7,241 nt of DNA from a bacterium. GTDB lineage: Bacteria > JAHJDO01. The notes beneath the pieces are model-generated. The model searched no databases and was not told the DNA's origin. It worked only from the letters and a program-made list of their open reading frames with translations. How positions within the stretch are numbered: position 1 is the stretch's first letter; each line of letters opens with the position of its first letter. This document shows positions 1-6,303 of this stretch, one piece after another. The stretch is taken from positions 1 through 7,241 of the forward strand of contig DAOVHI010000070.1 in NCBI GenBank assembly GCA_030671985.1, read 5' to 3'. A program made the translations under genes and the position numbers.

Positions 1-126
1 AAAAACATTGATGATGTGGTTAAGGTTGGAGACAAGCTAACCGTCAAGGTAACTGAAATAGATTCTCAGGGCAGAATCAAGTTAAGCCGTAAGGCAGTAA
101 TAGAGGAAGAGAAAAAAGACAAATAG
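1..126 (+). CDS. pnp: Polynucleotide phosphorylase, C-terminal end of the S1 domain (5' truncated)
   Basis: This is the last 41 codons and stop (TAG, 124-126) of a gene that enters from the left edge. The visible protein carries the final strands of an S1 (OB-fold) RNA-binding domain: V-K-V-G-D near residue 10, then [14 protein letters not shown], followed by a short acidic/basic tail E-E-E-K-K-D-K. The G-R-I-x-L-S-R-K-A ending is characteristic of bacterial PNPase, the 3'-5' phosphorolytic exoribonuclease, whose S1 domain closes the protein. The catalytic RNase PH domains and the KH domain lie outside the window. Ribosomal protein S1 also has OB-folds, but the single terminal repeat and short tail fit PNPase better. 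The dut gene follows after 9 bases in the same frame, suggesting one transcript. Confidence 0.86.
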   Translation, partial: KNIDDVVKVGDKLTVKVTEIDSQGRIKLSRKAVIEEEKKDK

Positions 127-128
127 GA
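125..128 (+). promoter_or_regulatory. Shine-Dalgarno of dut
   Basis: AGGA overlaps the pnp stop codon TAG (124-126) and sits 7 bases before a TTG at 136. It is the only ribosome-binding match in the junction and supports TTG as the dut start. Because it overlaps the pnp stop, dut translation is probably coupled to that of pnp. Confidence 0.6.
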
Positions 129-135
129 ACTGGTT

Positions 136-585
136 TTGAAAGAGATAAAAGTAGAAGTAGCGCACGTCGCCGGCTCGGAGGATCTGTCGCTTCCTAAATA
201 TATGACTGAATATGCAAGCGGCATGGATCTGGCTGCTGCTGTTGAGGAAGATACGATTTTGAAGCCGGGGGAAATCAAACTGGTTCCTACAGGTGTTCAA
301 ATAGCCATTCCGTCGGGATATGAAGGGCAGGTCAGACCAAGAAGTGGGCTTGCTCTTAAACATGGAATAAGTATTGTTAACAGCCCCGGTACGATTGATG
401 CGGATTACAGAGGCGAAGTAGGGGTTATACTGGTAAATCTTGGGAAAAAAGATTTTTTAATCCATCGCGGAGATCGGATAGCGCAGCTCATAATTAACAA
501 GGTTGCTAGAGCTGATTTAGTGTACGTTGACAAGCTGACCCAAACCTCCAGAAATGCCGGAGGTTTCGGACATACGGGACTATAA
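136..585 (+). CDS. dut: Deoxyuridine 5'-triphosphate nucleotidohydrolase (dUTPase)
   Basis: Hydrolyses dUTP to dUMP and pyrophosphate in the cytoplasm, keeping uracil out of DNA and supplying dUMP for dTMP synthesis. At 149 residues it has the usual length of a trimeric all-beta dUTPase, and all five family motifs occur in order: motif 1 S-G-M-D-L-A-A-A (28-35), motif 2 [10 protein letters not shown] (68-77), motif 3 G-T-I-D-A-D-Y-R-G (85-93), with D88 the expected water-activating Asp and Y91 the deoxyribose-selecting Tyr, motif 4 R-G-D-R-I-A-Q-L (111-118), and motif 5 [10 protein letters not shown] (139-148). Motif 5 departs slightly from the common R-G-x-G-G-F-G-S-T-G, with Asn140 and His146. 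The start is TTG, chosen because AGGA lies 7 bases upstream and because the first beta strand begins immediately; the next Met (residue 23) would cut into the fold. It lies 9 bases after pnp and 2 bases before ftsK. Confidence 0.96.
   Translation: MKEIKVEVAHVAGSEDLSLPKYMTEYASGMDLAAAVEEDTILKPGEIKLVPTGVQIAIPSGYEGQVRPRSGLALKHGISIVNSPGTIDADYRGEVGVILVNLGKKDFLIHRGDRIAQLIINKVARADLVYVDKLTQTSRNAGGFGHTGL
542..566 (+). promoter_or_regulatory. Perfect 8-bp hairpin at the dut/ftsK junction carrying GGAGG
   Basis: AAACCTCC (542-549) and GGAGGTTT (559-566) are exact reverse complements separated by a 9-base loop. The right arm encodes the Gly-Gly-Phe of dUTPase motif 5 and contains GGAGG, a strong Shine-Dalgarno match, 24 bases before the ftsK TTG. 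It has no following T tract, so it is not a terminator. It might influence ribosome loading at ftsK, but this is inference, and the arms also have to encode a conserved protein motif. Confidence 0.4.
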
Positions 586-587
586 AC

Positions 588-2675
588 TTGTTTAGTTCTT
601 TAAAAGAAAAACAGAGAAACGATTTAATTGGATTGTTGCTTCTTGCCTTTAGTATCCTTATCTTTATTAGTCTGAAATCCTATGATTCTGCAGATATCGC
701 ATTTAATATATCGACCCCTAATAGGCCTGTACACAATTATATCGGTATAAGCGGGGCGTATATTGGGTTTGGACTTTTTCTTGCTCTGGGATTTGCGGCC
801 TATTTTGTACCAATTATAGGCTTTATTTCAAGTATTAATAGGTTCAGGCAGAAACCGCCGCAGAATATATATGTAAAAATACTTGGCATAGTTTTGCTTT
901 TATGTGGAGGAGCGGTTTTATTTGTTCTGATCAATATGCTCTCACTGAAGATTTTTCTTTTAGCAAACAGGTTTGAGGCAGGCGGTATATTAGGGCTTTT
1001 TCTGGCAGAACAGCTAAAAACGTATCTGGAGCAAACCGGAGCTTATATTGTAGCGGTAACAGTATTTATTTCCGGTTTTCTTTTATGTACAGAGTTTTCT
1101 CTCTCTGCTTTCAGTTCATATATTGCCGGCAAGTTCTCAAAAAAGGATTTAATTATTAATAGAAACATTACAAGAAAGATTAGAACCGCAGGGCTAAAAC
1201 AAGTTCAAACAAAAGCTGTTTCAGAAAAGCAGTCTGTCTCTAAAGAAACCGTTGCTTCGGTTCAGCCTGATGTATTCCAACTGCCGCCATTAACACTGCT
1301 GGATTTACCTTCGGAGTCTGATATGGCAAGTGATGACGCAAGCATGTTGGATTCAAACTCTGAAATACTGGAACAGACACTTCGTGATTTTGGCATAGAG
1401 GCAAAGGTTACTCAGATCAATCAAGGACCTGCTATCACAAGTTATGAATTACAGCCTGCGCCCGGAGTAAAGGTGCAAAATATTGTTGCGCTTGCAAATG
1501 ATATAGCGTTGAATCTTAAAGCACAAAGTGTTCGCATTGTGGCGCCAATTCCAGGAAAGGATGTTGTAGGAATTGAAATCCCAAATAGAAAAAGACAGCC
1601 CGTATATCTGAGAGAAGTGCTGGAGTCAAACGCTTTTAAGAATACTAAGTCAAAACTTGCGCTGGCGTTTGGAAAGGATATTCAGGGAGAATGTTTGGTT
1701 GCGGATATTGAGGATATGCCTCATATTTTAATTGCAGGAACTACCGGAGCAGGTAAGTCTGTATGTATTAGTAGTCTTATAATGAGTATGCTGTATAACT
1801 CATATCCGAGTGAAGTTCAATTTTTGATGATAGATCCAAAAATGGTGGAATTGTCGGCTTTTTCAGATATTCCTCAGCTCATAACTCCAATAGTAACTGA
1901 TGCAAAAAAAGCGGCCAATGCTCTGAAATGGATCGTGGGAGAGATGGAGGATAGATATCAAAAACTTGCAAAAGCGAATGTGCGCAATATTGCCGGATAT
2001 AACAAGATAGTTTCTGAGGGGAACATGCCGTATATTGTTGTAGTTATTGATGAATTGGCAGATTTAATGAGTGTTGCGCGTAGAGATGTTGAAGAATCAA
2101 TTACCAGATTGGCGCAACTTTCAAGAGCTGCCGGAATTCATATCATTCTTGCCACTCAAAGACCGTCGGTTGATGTGATAACAGGTGTTATTAAAGCTAA
2201 TTTCCCATGTAGACTCTCATTTCAGGTTTCTTCCAAGGTGGATTCCAGAACCGTTCTTGATATGAACGGAGCAGAGATTCTTCTTGGCAAGGGAGATATG
2301 TTATTTCTGCCCGCCGGCTCACCAAAGCCTGTGAGAGCGCAGGCATGTTTTGTATCTGATAAGGAAATATCAAGGACAGTCAATTTTCTCAAAAAACAGG
2401 CGGCTCCTTCGTACAGAAAGGAAATTCTTGAAGAACCTAAGGCTGAAGCGGCAAATGGAGAAGAATGGGAAAAAGATGATCTGTTTGAAGACGCTGTAAA
2501 AGTAGTTTTAGACACACATCAAGCATCTTCTTCAGTCCTGCAGCGCCGTCTCAGGATCGGATACGCAAGAGCTGCACGGCTTATTGATATGATGGAAGCC
2601 GAAGGTATTGTGGGCTCCCTCAAAGGAAGTAAAGGCCGAGAGATCCTCATAGATTCTTACGAAGCTGAAGAGTAA
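588..2675 (+). CDS. ftsK: DNA translocase FtsK/SpoIIIE family
   Basis: Septum-located, ATP-driven double-stranded DNA pump that clears and aligns chromosome termini during division. The 695-residue protein is a compact family member. It has a membrane domain with about four hydrophobic segments (roughly 12-30, 56-82, 96-118, 150-167), a short linker (about 175-255), an alpha domain (about 256-365), the RecA-like beta motor with Walker A G-T-T-G-A-G-K-S (384-391) and Walker B V-V-V-I-D-E-L (484-490), and a C-terminal gamma winged helix (about 631-690) with L-Q-R-R-L-R-I-G-Y-A-R-A-A-R-L-I-D. Family blocks such as K-M-V-E-L-S (418-423) and A-T-Q-R-P-S (522-527) are intact. The start is TTG, 2 bases after the dut stop, with only a weak GGGA (576-579) upstream. 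The N-terminal K-E-K-Q-R-N-D-L-I-G-L-L-L-L matches where FtsK proteins normally begin. Its last 29 bases overlap the convergent minus-strand gene. Confidence 0.96.
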   Translation: MFSSLKEKQRNDLIGLLLLAFSILIFISLKSYDSADIAFNISTPNRPVHNYIGISGAYIGFGLFLALGFAAYFVPIIGFISSINRFRQKPPQNIYVKILGIVLLLCGGAVLFVLINMLSLKIFLLANRFEAGGILGLFLAEQLKTYLEQTGAYIVAVTVFISGFLLCTEFSLSAFSSYIAGKFSKKDLIINRNITRKIRTAGLKQVQTKAVSEKQSVSKETVASVQPDVFQLPPLTLLDLPSESDMASDDASMLDSNSEILEQTLRDFGIEAKVTQINQGPAITSYELQPAPGVKVQNIVALANDIALNLKAQSVRIVAPIPGKDVVGIEIPNRKRQPVYLREVLESNAFKNTKSKLALAFGKDIQGECLVADIEDMPHILIAGTTGAGKSVCISSLIMSMLYNSYPSEVQFLMIDPKMVELSAFSDIPQLITPIVTDAKKAANALKWIVGEMEDRYQKLAKANVRNIAGYNKIVSEGNMPYIVVVIDELADLMSVARRDVEESITRLAQLSRAAGIHIILATQRPSVDVITGVIKANFPCRLSFQVSSKVDSRTVLDMNGAEILLGKGDMLFLPAGSPKPVRAQACFVSDKEISRTVNFLKKQAAPSYRKEILEEPKAEAANGEEWEKDDLFEDAVKVVLDTHQASSSVLQRRLRIGYARAARLIDMMEAEGIVGSLKGSKGREILIDSYEAEE

Positions 2676-5600
2676 TAGTCTTCTTTTCCAGAGCATCTAT
2701 CCTGCGGCAGAAATCTACAAACTTTGGATAATCCGAGACGGAGATTTCCTGAGGGTGAAGTTCAAAGTGTTGTTTTACTTCCAGTGTGTTCTTATTTAAC
2801 GTAAATTCAACAAGATATTTACCGAATTTACTCTCTTCGGCGATATCTTGAGGCGTATCCTTAATGATAAAATTGTCAGGGATATTTATATCAAACTGCT
2901 GATCCATGTATAGAGGGGCAAATCCAAGGTTTATTACAATTGGGAATTTGCGCTGAATTTTCTGTATATATTTTTTACTGAGTTCCAGTTTAAAAGGAAT
3001 AGGGCTGAATGTAAACTCATCATCTCGTCCGGATACCTGCAGAAGAAAATCTGATATCGTGAATTTGTATTTTATGCAAAACGGATCTTCCTGGTTCTCT
3101 ATATTCGGAAATTCCGCCTTTTCCAAAACAGGTTCTCCAAAAGATTTTGCCAGTCCTTTTTCAATATATTTGTCCCACAGGTTTTTTTCTATGCCCTCAA
3201 GAAAAATAAGACGAAATAAACCGGATAAATTGCCCAGATAGGTTTCATCTGCCAAACAATCGGATTTTCCGTTAATATCTTTGTTAATATTTATAACCAG
3301 TTTTACTTTTGCTCCGTTAGCCGAAATATTTAAAGGAGGGGTTTTGCATATCTGATAATTGGTTGTATTAAAAACAAGCGCATCCGCATTTGTTAAACTC
3401 GAAGAAATTTCGCCGAATTTAAGATATTTGTTGCTTACGTCAAGCCAAATATTTTCTCCCTGAAGATTAAGTCTTACAAGTGGTGTTTGGAAAGCTCCAT
3501 AATAAGGCATGTCCATTTTTGCAAGTGTATTTGGCCTTACAAGAATATAAGCTGTATCAAGCCCTGCTATATCAAGCATAACTTTCAGCAAGATAGTTTT
3601 ATTCCCACTTTTTTTTGTCAAGGTAGATATTGCCGAATCAAATCCGGCGCTGTTATGTTTAATAGTCCTGTTTACATAGTAGTATATTGCTTCTGCCTTT
3701 TCCTTGGAGGTGTTACGATTCTTCGTGATTTCATAGGTTGTATCTCTAAGCAGTGACGTAACAATGGACGTTCCCATCATTAAACTTCTGTAGAGAGCAT
3801 CCACCTTATCTATTTTCATAGAGTCTGTTATAGTAACATTAGGCAATATATCTTCTTTTGGAGGCATCATAGCCTCTTTTGTAACGCTCGGAACATCATG
3901 GCACCCAAATTGAACAAGTTTTCTGTTGCCTTCCAAATTCCTCTCTTCTCTTACTATGTTATCTCCTAAATTTTTAGATATATACGAGACCTTAATATCT
4001 GACGGGAATATCACTGTATAACGGGACCAGAGGAGAGCTTCATTAAATGTCTGAAAATAAAAAGTCGGCAGTCTAAAATGACCTTTGGCTATGTTGTATT
4101 TTTTATGTTCAACAGTATATTTATATTCTATCACTGCACCCTTTTCTAATCCATGAACAGAGTAGACGTGTTTGCCTTTTATCTTTACCGGTTCTAATAT
4201 TGTCCCGTCTTTAAGAAATACTCTTAATTCCTCAAGCTTGCCGGGAATATAAATTTCACCATATTTTTCTATTCCTATTTCGCTAAAAATTTTAACTATC
4301 CTGTGTGTCGTCTCTCTATAACTGCCGTCTGCATTAAGAACGACAATATTCCCGTTATATAAAGCGGCAGTGAAGGCGTTTGGAAGTTCGCTTAGGTCTT
4401 TATTTTTTTCAATTAGTTTTACTGTGTTGAATTTCTTTTGAATATATGGTGCTGCTGTACGTGCTTTTATTTCAGTTAACATATTTCTAAGTTCAAAGTC
4501 GCGCGGAGCAAGTTTTAGAGCGTCTCTCCATGCTTTTATTGTGCCGTTTGTCTTATTCTCAGAATAGAAAAGATTTCCCAATGTTTTATGGCACACACTG
4601 TATGTTGGGACGATATCCAGAATATCTCTATACTGTTTATATGCGCTTTTATAGTCTCCCAATTTAGAATATAATCTGCCCAATTTCATGCGTAAATCAA
4701 TTCTCAGCGGATTAGCTTTTATACGAGCATCGTACTGTGCCGCAGCCTGATCATACTTACTTTCTTTTAGCAAGAGGGAAATAGGTATGCGCCCGCTTTT
4801 CTTGTAAAACTTATTAGCTTTATCAAACCTGTTTTTGCCGGCATATAATTCTGCTTTGAGTGCTAAGGCGTCTTTTAGCTCAGGATTGATTTTTAAAGCC
4901 GAATCAATGGATTTTTCGGCTTCTAAATCCCATCCTTTCTTCTTGTAAACTCTTCCAATATCAACATAGCCGACAGCAAACTCAGGATTTATTTTTATTG
5001 TGTGTTTAAATTTTTCTATCGCTTTTTCGTATAACTTATTTCTCTCAAAATATGCGCCCAGTGCTTGCAGAGCAGGTACGTGCCGGTCGTCATACTCAAT
5101 AACTTTATTGTAAAAGTTCTTTGCCTTGTTTTCTCTTTCTATTTTTGGAAGAAACCTAGCTTGCTCGTACATCCAGCCTATTGCGTATAAAAATCTGGAG
5201 AATTTAGGTTGAAGTTCAATTGCCCGCTTTAAATATTTTATTCCGTCATCCTGCAATCCTTGGCAGTAAAGATGCATGCCGGTATAGTAATAGTTCAGAG
5301 CTTTATTATCTAAACATTCAATGTTATTGTCATTGCGAACGGAGGAAAGCAATCCGGTTGTGGATTGCCGCGGCGTTTTGAACGCTTTCGAAATTTCTTG
5401 CAATGACGAGGATGATAACTTATCTATAAACTTCAGGTTTGCGCAAGTTCTTTTCTTCTTGTCGGTTACCCTTAACTTAAATGTCCAGTTACTTAATTCT
5501 GGCTCACAAACAGATTTGATAAGCAAAGAATTCCATCCTTCATCCAGAGAAGCATGGAATGAATTTGTTAAAGGATAGAAGTTTACATATTGATCGCACA

Positions 5601-6303
5601 CGGAGACGGATTGATGGTTTACCCATGCTTTCCACGACTGCGGTGTTTGAAGCTCAAAAATCACAGTCTGTTTAAAAGGAGAATGTATAAATGTCTGAGC
5701 ATAAGCGCATCCGACATTCGGCTTAATTATCTGTTTGAAATCGACTAAGCCATTTCTGAAGATGTTTTCAAAACGTCTCCAGCGAATCTCTCCGCTGTAT
5801 CCGCGATAGTTGGTGTCAAATTCAATCTCTTGTTCCGGAGGAAATTTTTCATAAAGACATGAGCGTCCAAATCTGCCAAACGGACCTATTACTGCCCATT
5901 CAGTTACATATCCAAAAGAATCGTAGATTTTTTTAGCCTTTTTTGGCTGATGAACGAGATTATAGAATTTTACCAGAACCTGTTTTGCAAGAAACTTGTT
6001 TTCACTGTTATTTATTCCGCTTTTTAGTATCTTTTCAAGAATCTTAATGGCTTTTCTATAAGTCGCAGACTTATTAAACCTCTCAGATGAGTTCAACATG
6101 TTTTGTAATATAACTGTGCTCCTTATAGAATCGGGATTTTCCTTTAATGTTTTTAGCCGGCTGTCCAGCATTTCGTCATACCTTCCTCCGGCTTCATACG
6201 CGAAGGCTATGCTCTCATATGAAGATATTACATTAGTTGCACTTGCCCAGGTCGTCAGGCATACAAATATTACTAAAATAAAAATTTTAAATAATTTCAT
6301 CAT
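2647..6303 (-). CDS. Exported multidomain TPR / DUF3857 / pseudo-transglutaminase protein
   Basis: Function unknown; 1218 residues. In order: signal peptide (1-22); helical TPR-like region (about 24-130); beta-sandwich domain opening with W-A-V-I-G-P-F-G (about 133-292); about eight TPRs (336-600); DUF3857 (about 640-830); transglutaminase-like domain (about 865-965); C-terminal beta-rich region resembling DUF3858 (about 990-1218). The papain-like triad is broken: the Cys position is lost around Ser899-Asn901, the His position is Thr940, and only Asp955 in W-L-D remains. It is therefore probably not a peptidase or cross-linking enzyme; binding or scaffolding in the periplasm is a reasonable inference. 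The ATG start overlaps the upstream paralog's TGA (ATGA); a second ATG lies one codon later (6298-6300). No Shine-Dalgarno is visible, so it probably depends on coupling. The shared C-terminal signatures S-K-F-G and Y-P-x-F-x-x-F-C show that it is a paralog of the upstream gene. Its 3' end overlaps ftsK by 29 bases. Confidence 0.88.
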   Translation of the reverse strand: MMKLFKIFILVIFVCLTTWASATNVISSYESIAFAYEAGGRYDEMLDSRLKTLKENPDSIRSTVILQNMLNSSERFNKSATYRKAIKILEKILKSGINNSENKFLAKQVLVKFYNLVHQPKKAKKIYDSFGYVTEWAVIGPFGRFGRSCLYEKFPPEQEIEFDTNYRGYSGEIRWRRFENIFRNGLVDFKQIIKPNVGCAYAQTFIHSPFKQTVIFELQTPQSWKAWVNHQSVSVCDQYVNFYPLTNSFHASLDEGWNSLLIKSVCEPELSNWTFKLRVTDKKKRTCANLKFIDKLSSSSLQEISKAFKTPRQSTTGLLSSVRNDNNIECLDNKALNYYYTGMHLYCQGLQDDGIKYLKRAIELQPKFSRFLYAIGWMYEQARFLPKIERENKAKNFYNKVIEYDDRHVPALQALGAYFERNKLYEKAIEKFKHTIKINPEFAVGYVDIGRVYKKKGWDLEAEKSIDSALKINPELKDALALKAELYAGKNRFDKANKFYKKSGRIPISLLLKESKYDQAAAQYDARIKANPLRIDLRMKLGRLYSKLGDYKSAYKQYRDILDIVPTYSVCHKTLGNLFYSENKTNGTIKAWRDALKLAPRDFELRNMLTEIKARTAAPYIQKKFNTVKLIEKNKDLSELPNAFTAALYNGNIVVLNADGSYRETTHRIVKIFSEIGIEKYGEIYIPGKLEELRVFLKDGTILEPVKIKGKHVYSVHGLEKGAVIEYKYTVEHKKYNIAKGHFRLPTFYFQTFNEALLWSRYTVIFPSDIKVSYISKNLGDNIVREERNLEGNRKLVQFGCHDVPSVTKEAMMPPKEDILPNVTITDSMKIDKVDALYRSLMMGTSIVTSLLRDTTYEITKNRNTSKEKAEAIYYYVNRTIKHNSAGFDSAISTLTKKSGNKTILLKVMLDIAGLDTAYILVRPNTLAKMDMPYYGAFQTPLVRLNLQGENIWLDVSNKYLKFGEISSSLTNADALVFNTTNYQICKTPPLNISANGAKVKLVININKDINGKSDCLADETYLGNLSGLFRLIFLEGIEKNLWDKYIEKGLAKSFGEPVLEKAEFPNIENQEDPFCIKYKFTISDFLLQVSGRDDEFTFSPIPFKLELSKKYIQKIQRKFPIVINLGFAPLYMDQQFDINIPDNFIIKDTPQDIAEESKFGKYLVEFTLNKNTLEVKQHFELHPQEISVSDYPKFVDFCRRIDALEKKTITLQLRKNL
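2667..2687 (+). terminator. Possible weak intrinsic terminator at the ftsK stop
   Basis: GAAGA (2667-2671) pairs with TCTTC (2679-2683) around a 7-base loop containing the ftsK stop codon, followed by TTTT (2684-2687). A 5-bp, AT-rich stem is weak. It is listed because no other terminator-like structure is evident where the two convergent units collide. The site lies inside the coding end of the minus-strand gene. Confidence 0.22.
3409..3711 (-). other. Degenerate transglutaminase-like domain, Cys and His lost
   Basis: Residues about 865-965 of the 1218-residue protein. The lead helix A-E-A-I-Y-Y-Y-V-N-R-T-I-K and the helix I-L-L-K-V-M-L-D-I-A-G-L keep the fold. Where the family has G-[DN]-C-K-D-K the sequence reads S-G-N-K-T (899-903; 3595-3609), without Cys. 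F-N-H-A in the neighbouring paralog corresponds to F938-Q-T-P here, so His becomes Thr940 (3484-3486). W-L-D is kept (Asp955, 3439-3441). Spacing from the helix to the His/Thr position is 39 residues here and 41 in the paralog, so the alignment has little slack. Confidence 0.75.
3814..4386 (-). other. DUF3857 domain
   Basis: Residues about 640-830 of the 1218-residue protein. Family landmarks: D-G-S (659-661) opening the sheet, the H-R-I-V-K-I-F-S-E-I-G segment (667-677), Y-G-E-I-Y-I-P (681-687), L-K-D-G-T-I-L-E-P (697-705), then G-A-V-I-E-Y-K-Y (722-729) and the F-Q-T-F-N-E-A stretch (750-756). DUF3857 usually sits directly in front of a transglutaminase-like domain, as here. Its biochemical role is not known. 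Confidence 0.8.
4504..5298 (-). repeat. Array of about eight tetratricopeptide repeats
   Basis: Residues 336-600 of the 1218-residue protein hold consecutive helix-turn-helix repeats of about 34 residues, most ending in the typical Asn/Pro or x-P cap (L-Q-P at 364-366, I-N-P at 438-440, I-N-P at 472-474, A-N-P at 530-532, I-V-P at 564-566, L-A-P at 598-600). Two repeats are irregular: the second, around 367-407, carries an insertion, and one around 506-532 has a shortened first helix. TPR solenoids bind protein partners. Confidence 0.85.
5428..5907 (-). other. Beta-sandwich (jelly-roll-like) domain with W-x-x-x-GPF signature
   Basis: Residues about 133-292 of the 1218-residue protein. It begins W136-A-V-I-G-P-F and continues with Y-E-K-F-P-P-E, a Y-x-G-x-x-G-x-I-x-W segment (167-175), K-A-W-V-N-H (225-230) where related domains have a W-x-N-G-type turn, and E-G-W-N-S-L-L-I-K (255-263). 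This pattern resembles galactose-binding-like beta-sandwiches found in large exported TPR/transglutaminase-like proteins. The assignment rests on motif spacing read by eye. The ligand, glycan or protein, is unknown. Confidence 0.5.
6238..6303 (-). other. Sec signal peptide of the 1218-residue protein
   Basis: Residues 1-22 have a basic start (K3, K6), a hydrophobic core (I7-L16) and an A-S-A sequence at 20-22 before Thr23, a standard signal peptidase I site. Cys15 lies within the hydrophobic core with Val at -1, so it is not a lipobox and the protein is not an evident lipoprotein. Export to the periplasm or beyond is inferred. Confidence 0.8.
6300..6303 (-). promoter_or_regulatory. ATGA stop/start overlap coupling the two paralogs
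   Basis: On the minus strand the upstream gene's TGA (6302-6300) overlaps the downstream ATG (6303-6301) as ATGA. The 20 bases before the ATG contain no Shine-Dalgarno match, so the downstream gene most likely relies on ribosomes finishing the upstream gene. This would tie production of the two paralogs together. Confidence 0.75.

Noticed and set aside
66-363. Two minus-strand open frames opposite pnp/dut (66-278 and 82-363)
   Set aside because: They lie antisense to a dUTPase with all five motifs, and their translations are low-complexity, rich in Ser, Phe and Tyr, with no recognisable domain.
2222-2515. Minus-strand open frame of 97 codons inside ftsK
   Set aside because: It is the antisense shadow of the conserved FtsK motor/gamma region and has no family motif.
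3595-3620. Hidden GDC active-site motif in another frame, implying a simple sequencing frameshift
   Set aside because: I read all three minus-strand frames across 3560-3630: the two alternatives reach stops within a few codons and neither encodes a G-x-C motif.
3059-3756. Plus-strand open frames at 3059-3241 and 3487-3756 inside the long minus-strand gene
   Set aside because: They are antisense to the conserved transglutaminase-like and C-terminal regions, have no Shine-Dalgarno support and resemble no known protein.
5321-5578. Plus-strand open frames at 5321-5578, 6098-6325 and 6709-6945
   Set aside because: They are shadows of the two minus-strand paralogs. The 6098-6325 frame merely crosses the ATGA junction and is a reading of the signal-peptide DNA.
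6238-6303. Lipoprotein signal at Cys15 of the 1218-residue protein
   Set aside because: The residues before the Cys (I-F-V) do not form a lipobox, and a standard A-S-A cleavage site follows at 20-22.
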